Assembly: GCA_036852015.1 (NCBI GenBank)
Contig: JAANDG010000304.1
Location: 1 to 64,000, forward strand
DNA: 64,000 bases
Direction of reading: 5' to 3'
Source of the DNA: Pelodera strongyloides
Taxonomy: Eukaryota; Nematoda; Chromadorea; Rhabditida; Rhabditidae
Shown here in pieces: positions 34,984 to 47,666 of the stretch. The notes beneath the pieces were generated by a model. That model saw only the letters and a program-made list of their open reading frames with translations. It was not told the origin of the DNA and made no database searches. The position numbers and the translations under genes were made by a program. Each line of letters starts with the position of its first letter. Within the stretch, counting starts at the first letter, position 1.

Positions 34984-36658
34984 TTGAGCTGAAATTTTTT
35001 ACTTTGTATCTGTATCTGGAATCATTCAAACGAAATCTTGTAAGAAAAGAAGTGAAACCTCAAATTGTTAATTTTTCTTAGACTTTTAATTTTTTTTAAT
35101 TACCAATCAATCTACACAAGAAATATCAAGAAATAAATGCGTTATTTTACAAAAAAAACCTCTTTCACTTTAATGAGCAGTGTTTTGAAACAAAATAATA
35201 ACAATAATGCAAACAGAGTAAATAAAAGGTAAGTAAAAGTTCCAGAAACAAAAGAACGAACGTTGGCACGTGACATTTCATTACATCCATTTTATTCAAA
35301 CCGGAGTCGTATTGTTTTACGCCCAAAAAAGGCACAAACTAATATTCTTATCTCAATTTTCGATAACAACTGCACGATTTTGGCCGTTGGAGAGCAAATT
35401 GTTCTCAGTAGAAACACTACAAAGAACAATCAATTTGAACAAAACCGAAGCAATCTAAGCACAGACGATTCAGAAACCACGTACGATGCCGCTTTAAATT
35501 TTGTGAACTGAGATCTACTTCCATCAAATGAAGAACTGGCATCGAACTACTTGGACATGTTTTGAACTTTTGCTGCTACCAAAAATCAATAAGTGACAGA
35601 GGAGGAGAGAGAGACAACTAGAATTCATGATAGGCAGAGAACTCCTAGGGAATACTCGGTTACATTAATAAACTCACGACCTTTGCATCGTTTTTCATTG
35701 ATCAGCACAATTCCGAATCACCAGATTTATTCTTACAACCTCGCACCCATATTTTGGGTACATTTCCAATCCATAACTTCCCATTTTTTGTTCTAAAAAT
35801 AGTCATATCAAGAGGCGTTCGGCGCTAAATTGTCCATAACAACCTTATCTTGGAAAAGCTCCCGTTTCACTGCTCTGAAATTGCACATGACCATCAAAGA
35901 AGCAGTGTTACTTCAAGAAAACAACATTCAATAAACGCATAGAACACGTAAATGCTTACATATTAAAGTACATGCGTGAAACATAGCATATACCTGGTCA
36001 GCAAACGGTTGGAAAATAGATCCCTGAACTGCCCTTCCTTATTAAGTTGTTAGTTTTTGAATTCAGCGTTTTCTTTATTAGGCTTACTAAACTAAAGGGA
36101 ACGAAAATATCCACTGGATAGCAATGATACATTGGCAAAACATTTCTCCCTTTAATAAATATTAAACCAACCAAAACTGGGATTTATATTGCATGTGTAT
36201 ACCTTCCAAGTAAACCAATACTCTGCCGCCCTCTCTTCGATATGCTTTCGCCAAGGTTCTTGTGCTACGTGCTACCGCAAACTTAAAAAAAGTAAAGAAA
36301 AATATTTTACGACTAGAAATAATTTATTAAACTTGCACATTACAAGACTTTATACAAATGTTTCTGTCATAAAACTGTGGTATTCCTGTGAACTATCATG
36401 GTAGGGGAACCCTTAGTAAATAATGTGCTATCCTAAATGAATCATAGACAATATCCTAAATGCAGTTGCATTTCTATACAATAACACGAATAAGGGAAGT
36501 AGCAAGTGTAAAGTTCTCTACGCCTAAGCCTAACTCCTATAGAACTAGAAACTAATTGTAAGTAAATTGAACTAGTGGACATAAGAAAGATAAACAAACA
36601 GCAAGTGGATACAAATACATACATGGAGAAAATATTCATTTTCTATTAATTACATAAT
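34984..36658. other. Spacer between pseudokinase and J-protein 2
   Basis: AT-rich, no gene supported. A truncated MITE end (AACCACGTACGATGCCGCT followed by TTAA) lies at about 35474-35497. Confidence 0.55.
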
Positions 36659-39544
36659 TTAATAACTTTTCGAGTTTGTGGGCATTCCATAAGGATATTC
36701 CACCTTTTCTTCGACTGGAACATCAATGTGTGGCATCTGTAAAGAAGAATTTAAATTAATGACTACCCGATTCAACAGATTCAAATGCATGACTGCCCGA
36801 TTCAACAGAACACAGAGACCATATTCCTCACAAGTTACAGTATCCTCTAACCCCCTGTCACTCTCAATTCTCTCTCTCCCTCTCCCTCTCTCTCTCTCTT
36901 TGAATTCTGAATACCTCATAAAAAATAGCCAACCTGATTCTGATAATCCAGTGTACGTCTTTGTTCAGGCACTTCTCTCCTTTTTTCTTCCACTGGTTCC
37001 CATCTGTAAATATCATCAAAATTAATTCTAAATATAAAGAAAAACGGTCAGAGTAGAGCAATATCCAAATCTCAGAAAGGGTTCAATAACTCAAATAGTG
37101 AGTATCATAGCCTTTTACTTGAGAGTCGAATTTCTACCTCAAGTACTTCAAAGCCTTCACAGACCCTAAGCACGAACAGAGGGAGCCTTCTCGGTTGGGA
37201 GAATATGTCTCTACGCCTTTTACTTTATAAAAAATCTTTAATTGTGGTGCAAAAGAAAATGAAGCCTTAAATATAGTTAGTTGAGTTCAACTAACGAGTT
37301 AATAGATTTTCCTCAAGCGTTTCTAGCCCCCCCCTCCCCTCACTCCCCCTATTTCCCAAATCAAGTCTAACCGTTGCCCTGTTGCCTGCGGTGCCTTCTC
37401 CATCATCTGTAGTATCCTCTGATGATCTACCTCCTCTTGTGTGTGATGTGGAGTGGGAGGTTGCCGACCCCGCGTTGCCGGACCACCGCTCAAAATAATA
37501 GTTTTATATAACAAAACCTTTTTCGATATTCTGCTATCAAATCCTAAAAAGACTAACGCAGAAGCCAAATACCACCTCAGAATGGTTGGTTTCATATGCA
37601 GGATGAAGGCATAGGCCAAACAATGTTTGTGAGACCATGAACGAACATACCGAGAAACAAAAACAGTAAAGAAAAAGTAAACTCACAAGGACTGCATCAT
37701 CAGCTGCGCCACTGTAACGATTCCAAACATGATGGCATACATAAGGGCAATTCTCCTTAGAAGATCGGCCGACGAACTACCGCCCCCTTGAGGACTCTCT
37801 GAAAAAAAAAACGAATTAAAGCGGTACGGAACGTGGTTTGTGAAACGTATACTCAGCTACTGCATTTGCATGGATCATAATCTGCCATTGCGAGCCATGT
37901 TATCCATGGGAACGCAGTTGTCCAGCTGCATTCGCTTGACAAACCACGTGAAATTTCGCTTTAAAATCGAAAGGTTCCAGCGAAAAGATGAACGACGCAA
38001 AAGAAGAAATAATGGGATATTTCTAACAGAACATCTTTACACATATTCTAAATTATGACCGACAGGTGCTATTAAGTTCCTATTCATTTTTTAATTTCAA
38101 TAAAAAATACTGCATCAACGTACTGTATTGAAAATTCCACTTCCATTTGATATTTCCCGGAGGTCCATCAGGATATCTGAAATACTGAAACTAGATCTAG
38201 CTTATAGAGCACTAATCAACCATAACAGACCCGTGCCTTCTTCAGCTAACGGACGAAGACACGAAGATGTCAAAAGCTGTTTAATAGACTCCAAGAATAC
38301 TTTTCAACAAAAATATAGTAGAATAGCTTCCTCTCTTAGATATCACGTAAAGTAAATCGTTGTACTCAAAATATTCCAAATTTTTCAAACCCGCACTCAG
38401 CCTAAGAAAGTCGTACGTGCATGTGCGTATGTGCTGAATTTGTCCATTGTCAATGCATACGGTTTACATTCAAAGAGAAGTAAACGTAAAATCAAAAGTC
38501 CTACTTTTTCTGAAATTCCTTCCACCTTTCCGCTCTTCTCCTTGCCAGTTCTTCCCATATCTGCTGTCTTTCCCAGTTTACACGAGAATCGTAGGCGTTT
38601 CGTTGATGCGACTGCCTACGAAACTCTTGCCAAATCTGCAAAAGTCACATTTCAAAAAAGAGCAAAATAACTAAAGGATCAATTTAACGGAGTACTGTAA
38701 CCGTAACAGTTAGAGACTAAAGTCATCTTTCTATGAGTTATGAACATGACCAACCGTAGCTAGTGAGTATATTGCCCTTTTATATGCATAGAAATGGATC
38801 TGCCCACGTCGATCCCTTTTACAAAGCAAATATGATTCATGGGTTCACACAGACCTTATAAGGATTTCTAACATATGTAGGTACAAATAATAGTTCTAAA
38901 AGCTCGGAAGTCATACCCGTTCATAATCCTGCTGAGAGTATCTCCTTCCACGTGAATTTGTCTGTTGTTGAGTTGCACGTCGATAGAACTCCTCAAAATA
39001 AAAAACAATGAAACGAGGAAGCAACAAAAACTTAAAAAGCGCTGAAAGGCTCAAAAAGGTACTGTCACTTTCAAAAGTGAAATAATATCAGATTCAAGTA
39101 CGTCTCGTACGAAGAAGTACTTACGCTAGCTACACGCGCCAATCTTGCACGCAACATGTCTGTTTTTAGCCGTTATGCTTCCTGGAAATCCGTACGTTGC
39201 GTGCAAGATTGGCGCGTGTAGCTCAAGCTCAAGCAGGATAGCGCCTGCTCCCGATCGGACTAGCTCAACGCCATATTGTTCAAAACAACCCAGACCGTTT
39301 CCTATGAGCCAGGAAGGCCAGGCTAGTGAAGGCTAACTGAACAATCAAGGGGGACTTCAATTCTGATCAAAAATCACCTCAAAAGGATCTCCCTGATATC
39401 CATGGTCACCCGTATACCGTGGACCGCGTGCACCTGTCCGCATGTTATCGTAGTGCCTAAAAAAAATAATAAAAATATGTGAAAATGCGACGTTTCGCTC
39501 ACCCACACTATTGTCGGTAGGATACTTTTTCGTCAATTATTACG

Positions 39545-39577
<33 letters not shown>

Positions 39578-40403
39578 GCGAAACCTTCTCCTTTCCGAAT
39601 CTCGCAGACATTCGTACGCTTCATTTATTTCCAAAAATTTTGACTCGGCCGAAGATCCGGCTACATCTGGGTGGTACTAAAACAGATAGAATTTATGTAG
39701 GATACTGACAAGAAGTATAACTGAATAACAAATATTCAGTGAAATTAACACATAATATGAGGACGTGAAGTAGGCGTGAAAGTAAGGGAAAACTGCACCC
39801 ACAATCTCAGCAACAAATAGTGCCAAATCCCTTTTCCTCACACTTCAGGAGATAGAATGTGACTAATAAGCGGTCGAAGGCCGCGACGACGCAGACGAGC
39901 ACACATTAAAGCGCGGTTCGGAGCGACCGAAGACCGCGACGACCCGAGCTCCAGGAGCCTGGCGCTCCTGGCGACTGGTGTGACTTACAATAATGCACAC
40001 CACAACGTATCCATGACAAAACGTATATAATTCAAAACTAATTCCTTGTTAAATAACTCGAATAATTCCAAACAAACAAGAGGCGTTTACCTTTTTCGAG
40101 AGCGTATAATATGCACTCTTGATCTCTCTCTGCGTGGCCGTGTGTGGCACTCCAAGTATTGAATAGTAGTCCTTCTGAGCACTAAATCAAAGAATGAAAA
40201 ACCAAAGAACCAGAACGGACCTGTCACCGAAAAACACTCCGAATTAGATCCATCACATAGGCAACAAGCGAAGTGGGTAAACCAATATAGTATGACATAA
40301 CATAACACTCAACAGCATACCTTTGATAGTTTGTCCGACTGCTGACCCGTAAAGGTGGCCTTATTCGTATTCGAAGTGCAGTACTACCCCAAGCACTAAT
40401 CAT
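36659..40403 (-). CDS. Membrane-anchored, probably mitochondrial J-domain protein
   Basis: Ten minus-strand exons keep phase: 40403-40321, 40181-40091, 39676-39585, 39456-39378, 38991-38917, 38635-38505, 38176-38124, 37798-37687, 37003-36934, 36736-36659. The ATG directly follows a TTTCAG acceptor. Residues 1-28 are Arg/Ser/Thr-rich without acids ([15 protein letters not shown]), a likely mitochondrial targeting sequence. A J domain follows ([20 protein letters not shown], then YHPDV with the essential HPD, then [13 protein letters not shown]). A Gln/Arg-rich middle and a [13 protein letters not shown] block lead to one membrane helix ([19 protein letters not shown]) and an acidic tail. It should stimulate a mitochondrial Hsp70. 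No zinc-finger region is present, so it is a class C J-protein, not a Tid1/DNAJA3 type. It lies 330 bp downstream of a second J-protein gene on the same strand. Confidence 0.85.
37816..37964. mobile_element. TTAA-bounded MITE (AGCGG type) in J-protein intron
   Basis: TTAA-AGCGGTACGGAACGTGGTTT...AAACCACGTGAAATTTCGCT-TTAA, 149 bp, no coding content. It shares ACGTGGTTT(G/T)(T)GAAACG with the elements at 54271 and 63204. Confidence 0.85.
39128..39223. repeat. Perfect 28 bp inverted repeat in J-protein intron
   Basis: Arms 39128-39155 and 39196-39223 are exact complements (beginning AGCTACACGCGCCAATCTTG), separated by 40 bp. Confidence 0.9.
39546..39575. repeat. (AAT)n microsatellite
   Basis: Ten AAT units just inside the donor end of a J-protein intron. 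Confidence 0.95.
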
Positions 40404-40733
40404 CTGAAAGTATTCTTATATAAACCATGTGAGATTTCTAAAACCGAAATTGCGATAGAATTAAACATTAAAATATATCCAGTTAGAAGAAATAAATTTT
40501 GAAATTTGAAACCATAAACATGTTAGTGAATATTCGCATAGAACATTAATGGGTTGAAGTCGTTAAAGAAAAAATATGCATCCTGCTCCTGCATGTTATG
40601 TGATAATTGATAATTGACAATCTGACAAATTCAATAATGATAATGAACAAACAATTATGAAGATAGCAATTAGGTGTAAAACCAGTACAACTTCAATAAA
40701 AAGATGGACAAATTCGAAAGTTTATAATTAAAC

Positions 40734-42445
40734 CTAGCTGATGCTAAACCCGAAGTTTTTTTGAAGAGGACCCTTATATGACTGGACGATCGGACTTATT
40801 GCGTTGAGCATACCTGAAATTTGAAATTGTGTCTATGTCAACAATGGTCACATTTTCACTGAATGAGATGCAATCCTTGGTTCGGATAAAAATAGCCTAA
40901 CGCGTAAACAACGATGATAATATTACTAATAACAACGATAGCCTAAACATTCACTAGGTCCCCTTATTAATATGCATGGGTCGTAAGGCACAAGGCACTA
41001 GGTACTTGAATTAAGGGTTTTTAATTTCCATACATTTTCAAACATTCACCTAAACAAAAACCAGAAACATACGACACATATCCGATGTTCGACAAAATTA
41101 GCACCGCCAAAAGAACTCCTAGAGAGACGAGGAATCGGTTTTTCCTCCTTTCTTTTTCGAAAACTTCTTCTGGGTTGACAAAGTGACCACCGTAATTCTG
41201 AAATGAACCAAGTAATAATCAGCTCGAGGAAATACTAGGGTTAGAGGAAAACTTGACTAATGGAAATAGAAGGGCATCGAACTAGGGTAGAAATGAAGAA
41301 TAGATAAGCAAGGCAAGTAGACAAAGATAGAAAAAAAAACAGGGCATAAACATGTGACTGCCCTTCAGTTTCAGCTGGCTTTTACCCTTTAAAAGGCAAA
41401 TCATATCTAGACACTACTTTACATTTGATTTGCAGGTATACGTGATTTCGATTTCAAATCATACGACTTCGGTAAAAAATCAGACCGAACTTACGTTAGT
41501 TTTCCCTGACGAATAGGCAGAATTCCTCGCTCGATTAAGTTCGATTACAGTAGGAGTTTTCGATTTTGCAGGCGAAACCTACAATTTTTCAACTCCAACC
41601 AAAAACAACAAAGCGCACACAATTATGCATGGATGATAATGGCACAGTAACAATAAGAAATACGCTTCCAAACGCAAAAAAAAAAGATTAACCTCCATCA
41701 AGAATCCATCCGAATTTGCCAATGATAAACTGTCGTACTCCTTTTTCTTCGTGGGATTTCGCAATACGTCATACGCCTCCTGAAAATGGTGGTATTGATT
41801 ATCATCGTATTATTGAAGCGGAGATATACCCTTATCATTGCAGTTTGAATAAACAGTTACAAAGATGCAAGACCAAACAAACCTTTACATCCATAAACAT
41901 TTCCGTCTTCGACTTGCGGTTCCATCCTACGCGTTCCGCAGATGACTCTGCAGCAGAGACTGTAGCGAAACCATTACGATCGGGATGCAGCTAAAGGTAA
42001 TCAAAGTTAACTCAGCCAAATATAGCATTTATAGCAAATAGCAATACAGCTTAGTATGTAAAAAGAACCTATACTGTGGGGCAATAATTGGTTGATGCCC
42101 CAACCATATTCATCTTTTGTGCGCGGTTTGAAGCACATTTGGTGAGACAGAACGAAATATGCACGTGAACTATGATTAAAGTGATTGAAAGGGAAACCTC
42201 ATTCGTTTTTCGAACAAACGCTTTCTTTATTTCGTCTGTAGTTGCAGAACGAGGAACACCAAGAATTTGATAGTAGTTCTTCCGTCTAAACATATCCTAA
42301 GATTAAAATAATAATAAACAACAAATACATAATATATAAATACTGTAACGGAGCAGAATACGAACACAGGCGTATGAAGTCTTTCGGTGGAAACATTTCG
42401 ACATACCTTTCCAGATAGGAAACGTAGCGAACTGATGAACGAAGA
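40734..42445 (-). CDS. DNAJC4-like J-domain membrane protein
   Basis: Minus-strand exons: 42445-42407 (tentative), 42296-42198, 41990-41883, 41779-41693, 41197-41062, 40813-40734, all in phase. The J domain begins NYYQILGVPRSATTDEIKKA; LHPDRN carries HPD; a ~25-residue insert (including SAAESSAERVGW) separates it from MFMDVKEAYDVLRNP. Later come NYGGHFVNPEEVFEKERRKN, a membrane helix (LVSLGVLLAVLILSNIGYV) and a short tail ending GFSIS. J domain near the N-terminus, one helix and a short C-terminus match the DNAJC4 group. The first exon is unresolved: the 39-base exon SSFISSLRFLSGK needs an upstream start, or translation may begin at the ATG at 42293, two codons before RRK and close to an acceptor. 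Upstream member of a two-gene J-protein pair. Confidence 0.8.
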
Positions 42446-43955
42446 CTGCAAAACCTCTTAAACACAACCGAAGAGTACGAAGAGGGAAAGGTCATTGATA
42501 CATGGGCACCTGAACAAGGAAGAAAAAATAGACACACATTTTGAACACGTGAGATTTCTGGGTCAAATCGAGCAAGTGAATAGTCAACAATAATTCTATA
42601 CAAAACATGAAAAGAAATGGTTCCTTAATACTATATAAAATCCTACCAATACCAAATGTTGGATATCTCAAAAATTCAGCAAAATGCAAATGCATTTTAG
42701 CGGCACTGTTCACACTGAATGTTCTGCGATACGCGCACCCTGCGCCCTCACTGCGGCTACGGTATAGTATAATTGAAATCTACAACGGAAAGGGTAATAT
42801 TTTGGTCCATAACAATATGTTGGCTACATTATGTTTACAAAAAACGTGTTTGTTTTATTGAATCAAGTGAAAAGTCAAATTGTGCAGTTAATATTTATAG
42901 TGTAAAGCATGATCTTGCTACGGTACTTTTCAATTCTGCAAAACAGGGCAACAAAAGCTTGAACAATTTATTTTAGTTTGTGTCTATTGGAATTTAGACA
43001 TAGATACAGGTATTTCATGTAAGTAAACTACAATGTAAGATCATGATTTATCCCTGGAAGATTGTATAGAAAAAAATACATGTTTTTTTTGTTGCTTTTC
43101 AGGTATAAGATTGGTGGTTTTCATCAAAAGTAAAAGATAGAACAAGGCACAAACTCATGGAAATATGTGATAAATTACTCAGGGATTGTTCTATTTGGCC
43201 GTGAAATAGATAAAAACAACGATTGTGTCTATTTTTCCTTTGATACGTGAAAGTCTAAAAGCTCTTCCTCGCCCGCATAGGCACTAGCCGAGCTGGTTAT
43301 TCTAATTCGGAAATTAGCGTGCCACAGTGTTTTGGGGTATAAATGCAGGTTCAGAGCTCAGTCTCGAGCTCCGAAAATGCTCTGATGGGGGACAATTTTC
43401 ATCTTCAGAAAGGTTGACGTATCGATTTTTGGCGATTTTTAAGGACCAATGAGTATTCAGAGAAATTGAAGTTATTTGTGTTTTTATGGAATATTCAGTA
43501 AAAATACGGCGCAAAATGTCTGACTCAGCACAAAATCCCATTTTTTTTTACTTTGTAAAAATGAAATAAAAAAATAAACGTTCGTCAGCAGGGGCACCCA
43601 GATTCATCGCGTGGACAATGAGTATTAATGTAAGCAATTTGGTTCTCTCAAATATCTCTCAAAGATTTCTCCTTTTTACTTTCCATATGATTCTAATGCC
43701 CATTGAATAAAGAAGTAGTTGCAGCAGCAATTAGCCACTCTGTGTCAGATGCTAACGGTGTTATCGGGTATTAAATTAAAACTCTGGCAATCAGTGTTTA
43801 TGTTTTTAGAGAAACCACAAACACATATAGATTGGAAAGAAACGCATAAATGGAAACGACGCGTTGGATATTACGCTTTTTGCTTTGTAGCACACGCGGA
43901 TATCAAACATAATTAAATATGTGAAACATATAAATATGTACTCGCTTTAGAGAAT
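42446..43955. other. Spacer upstream of the J-protein pair and the secreted-protein gene
   Basis: AT-rich. It must contain the 5' end of the DNAJC4-like gene, which I could not define. It also contains copy one of the flanking inverted sequence (43300-43391). No other gene is supported. Confidence 0.5.
43300..43391 (+). repeat. Flanking inverted sequence, copy one (with TATAAAT)
   Basis: About 92 bp beginning TCTAATTCGGAAATTAGCGT and GCCACAGTGTTTTGGGG, then TATAAAT at 43338-43344, then GAGCTCAGTCTCGAGCTCCG. It is the reverse complement, with about 80 percent identity by eye, of 47152-47250. The TATA-like element points toward the secreted-protein gene. Confidence 0.75.
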
Positions 43956-45741
43956 ATGTATCACAGCGACATGCATTGCAGTCTTTTGATCTTCGTCGGC
44001 CTCCTGGCTTCGACTACACTTGTTGAGACATCCTATACACCTTGCCAAACAGGGTACGGTTTCTTCATGCTCATTCAAAAGGCCTTCGCCAAGGTGGAGT
44101 ACCAACATACAATTCAGTATCGTCTGCAGACTGAATGCGCTTCCTGCACACTCACTGCGAAACTTCTTAAGCTTATGGAACTTATCGTCCTAGCCAACAC
44201 GAATCAACTGACAATCGTCACAGAGACCGTCGACATGACTGATGCAAGCTGCTTCAATCTTCTTGTTACATACTCGCAAAGTCTGGTAGTAGATGGAAGC
44301 CCTGTACTCGTCAATAATACCAACCAGGCGCTCTCGGCCTGTGAAATCGACGTGTCCGGTGTTGAAGAAAGCACCGAAAGCTCGTGGACGCTGTACAAGA
44401 CGTGTTTCCGCGCTTATACGGTGAGCTGTGGAAAGGAGGACGAGCTCAAGAGCCTATGTGACCAGGTGGACGCGTTTGTGGATGAATCGTCGCTTAGTTT
44501 CCAAAAGAAAAACAAAACGTTCCCACTCTGCAAGGAGATCATCATCGCTTGTTCCACCCCCGCCGAGGAACCAACGACTCCTGCTCCAACAACTCTCGCT
44601 GCCACAAGTTCCGCACCAAGACTCAGTGATTCAGAGGTGTGCGTGGTCCTATTCGAACTTTTTGCAGAGAAGATCCTGCTTCCTCCCGGCCAACTCAAGA
44701 AATTCCAATACCTGCTCAAACTACAGATGACTAAGCTCAGCATTACCGAGATCACCGTTGAATTCTTCTTGGAATGCTTCGCCATCTTCTTGGAAGAGGA
44801 ATCAGAACTTTGTGGTGCCAGAAGACTGTGGATGCGAAGATATTGACGTAGAGGCTATTCTAATCGAAACTTCCTTTACGGTGAACAATGACAAAGATGA
44901 TTCTGAGTCAAAGAAAGATATCATTGAACAGCTGCACATCATTGTGGAAAAGTGCGGATGCACACCCTCTACACCTGTAACTGCTACCAACAATATCGAA
45001 ATAATCATTATCTCGATCACGGCTTTCTTCATTAAGCTTAACAAACTGGATTGCGCAAAACCGTATCTGGACAAGTGCGAGAAGGCCAGTCTGGCTATTG
45101 GTACAGATCCTGACTGGGATGAGAAGGTCCGTCTCACTGTCCGCGGTCTCATCGAGGAATCGCTCTCTGTTTGCGCTGAGGTTGTTGTAGTACAGACGAC
45201 CGAGTCGTCAGTCACAGACGTCACCGAACCAACCTACTGCAGCTGCCGGGAAATGGAAATTGAAATTATCGATGGCTTCCTTAAGTTCCTCCTCGAAGTC
45301 TTCGGAGAAGAAATTGCAACTTTCCCAGAAATCTCCATTCTGATCCAGAAGTACGAAGTGGAGTTCAAGAAATGCTTCGACGAGGGCACGGAATGCTACT
45401 TTGATGATGAAGACGTTGATGTCCCAACGCCTACCACTGCCTGTGAACAGGACTACTCATGCGATCTTCAACTGCGATTGAGATCCAAATCGTTCAGGAA
45501 GAGACTGGATGCTGATCAGATCGCACGCGTCATCGCTCACGCCCAAACGTGTCAGTTCTACCAGAAGAACCATCCTGTATTCGGAAAGCTCGGAGGTGCG
45601 GAGAAGTGTCTGGACGCGATGACGAAGAAGTGGTCGAAGACGCTGTGCCCGAAGTCGTACAAATCTGGATCGGGCTCAGGATCAGGATCAGGCTCAGGCT
45701 CAGGCTCGGGATCTGGTAGCCACGGCAGCGGCGAAAACTAA
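43956..45741 (+). CDS. Secreted cysteine-rich protein, one +1 frameshift
   Basis: An intronless gene read from ATG 43956 (or 43971) to stop 45739-45741, about 594 residues if one base is skipped near 44800-44825. Frame one runs to a stop at 44846; the matching second frame takes over from about EDCGCEDIDVEAI. Composition, cysteine spacing and codon use are continuous across the break, so this is one gene interrupted, not two. N-terminal signal peptide (LLIFVGLLASTTLVETS). The body has several loosely repeated helical segments with paired cysteines (CGC, CSC), Thr/Pro linkers (TTPAPTTLAATSS) and acidic stretches. The C-terminus is a run of ten Ser-Gly pairs. G/C-rich third codon positions contrast with its neighbours and suggest high expression. 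An acceptor lies a few bases before the ATG; AATAAA at 45769-45774. Family not recognised. Alternatives for the break: assembly error, recent pseudogene or programmed +1 shift. Confidence 0.7.
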
Positions 45742-46391
45742 GAGAATCTTGGAGTTTTGAATTCTATGAATAAACAATTTTGCCAATATCTGCAATAGTA
45801 CTTGTGAATTATGCCTGCACACTTGATAATGTGATTTTTCCAGTCTGCTTTCTAGAATTTTGATGTACATAATGTTCCAGTATAATCGGGGGCATGTGAT
45901 AATGTGACTGTCATTAGAACTCAGAACCTAGTTAGTCCAAATAGATGTAGCATATGTGAAAGCGTAATGAACAGGGCGACGTTTTAGCGGGAAATATGGG
46001 GAAAAGTGATCTGTTTATATTTGGAGAACATAAAGGAAGTACAAAAAAAATTGGAAAGAATAGTAAAGAAACGGTGCTGGTAAGTGCAGGTTTTTATATG
46101 CTGTGTACCGGGGTCGTGAAGAAATTGCGCAGATAATGAATAATTTTAGCATAAAATATGATATATCCACATAAATGGATGGATAAAGGTAAAAAGATGG
46201 AAAACTGTTTGGTAGTTAAACTGTGATTTCCATTGAAAATCCATGTCTTTTACCATATTCATATTATTACCATACCATATTATTTACCATATTATTCGGA
46301 TTAAATTTCCTTTGTATTTAGTACATTTTGATAAGAATATTCGAAAATTATAGTATCCTTATGCTAGTAAGTATATATTTTTCCTTTTGCC

Positions 46392-46785
46392 TTAAAGGGT
46401 CAGGCCCATCAAAGTAACCTATATTTACGATACGTCATAATGACGATCAAGCATTTTTATTACAATATATAAAACTAAATTCACATTTATTTGCCATGGA
46501 AAACTTTTTTACGATGCGCTCAGGTTAAATGTATACCATAAAGCCGCAAATATCCTTGTCGTCAATGCAAATTTATCGTGAAATTATAATGCGATTTAAA
46601 TTTGCATATATATAGCTTTGAAATCTGCAGTTTTATGGTAACATATGCGTTGAGCGCATTGGAAAAAGTTTTCCAGGCGAATAATGGTGATGAAAATTAG
46701 TTTGTATATATTGTAATAAAAATGCTTGATAGTCATTTGCACGTATCGTAAATAAAGGTTTATTTCGATGGGCCTGACCCTTTAA
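46392..46785. mobile_element. TTAA-bounded inverted-repeat element, family C
   Basis: TTAA-AGGGTCAGGCCCATC...GATGGGCCTGACCCT-TTAA, 394 bp. The ends are perfect for 15 bp inside the TTAA, and the arms stay recognisably inverted for well over 100 bp (ATTTACGATACGT, AAGCATTTTTATTACAATAT, GGAAAACTTTTT and complements). No coding capacity. Different core from families A and B but the same boundary rule. Confidence 0.9.
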
Positions 46786-47151
46786 GCACGCCGTCAGCGA
46801 GGGAACCGAGGCTGTGACCAAGTACACCTCCTCCAAATAAGTCTCTGACTTACGTGGATAACCCTAACACAACGGCCCTCTTTAGGGCCACATATGCTTC
46901 AACGTTTTTTTTTATTCAGATTTCATTCCTCATTAGGGAGTTTACATGGTATTCTTATGTCAAGTTTAAATTTTGTTTCGTTTAGCCTGCAAAACACGAC
47001 TCATGTTTCCAAACTCAAACGTGTTTCAGGTTTTGGTATTTTACAAAACATAGTTACTACTTATATTTATCCATATTTCCACTTCAATTAACCATTTTCC
47101 TTTCAAAATCTCCACTTTCACATTGATTTTCATGAAAAATATGCGAATATG

Positions 47152-47250
47152 CCCCAGCACCGCAGTTTCGGAGCCCGAGACTGAGCTCCGAGCCCGCTTT
47201 TATTCCCCAAAACCAAAACACTGTGGCACGCTAATTTCCGAATTAGAATG
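47152..47250 (-). repeat. Flanking inverted sequence, copy two
   Basis: Reverse complement of 43300-43391, sharing CACTGTGGCACGCTAATTTC and GAGACTGAGCTCCGAG blocks. The TATAAAT of copy one reads GAATAAAAG here. The two copies face each other across 3.8 kb containing the secreted-protein gene. Confidence 0.75.
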
Positions 47251-47666
47251 TCTGCTCGACCAGTGCAGACAGGGGCTGTGCGGTGTGGAGAATTTTAGGG
47301 CGCTTTTACTATTCTGAGGCCGTATCAAACAGAAAATTTCCAATTAGAATTGTAGTTTTAAAATGTTTCTAGCATGCTGAAGGCGAAGGCAATGAGTACG
47401 GATAAAACAACGTTATTTGGTAAAAGAGTACTCCAAGCGGCTATTTACTGATCTCTAGAAAGAGCTGTGTGATATATGTGGTGTTTAGTTTAACGAGCTG
47501 TCTTTAGTCTATCCCTTCATCTAAATTCGTCATTCAGTTTGATTGTGCGAGTTGGACTGTTGCCAAAGGCGGGGGGCGGGGCGTCTTCGCGGCGGCGAAA
47601 GACGGGTTGCACACTTAAGGCACGCGCGCGCGGCTAGCAGCACCTCATTCGTTGAGTACAATCGTC

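Larger units (their letters stand above)
45742..47666. other. Spacer with a large inverted-repeat element
   Basis: No gene supported. Holds the 394 bp TTAA-bounded element at 46392-46785 and copy two of the flanking inverted sequence at 47152-47250. Confidence 0.65.

Noticed and set aside
39546..39575. Repeat array considered as CRISPR-like
   Set aside because: It is a plain AAT microsatellite in a eukaryotic intron; no CRISPR arrays are present anywhere in the window.
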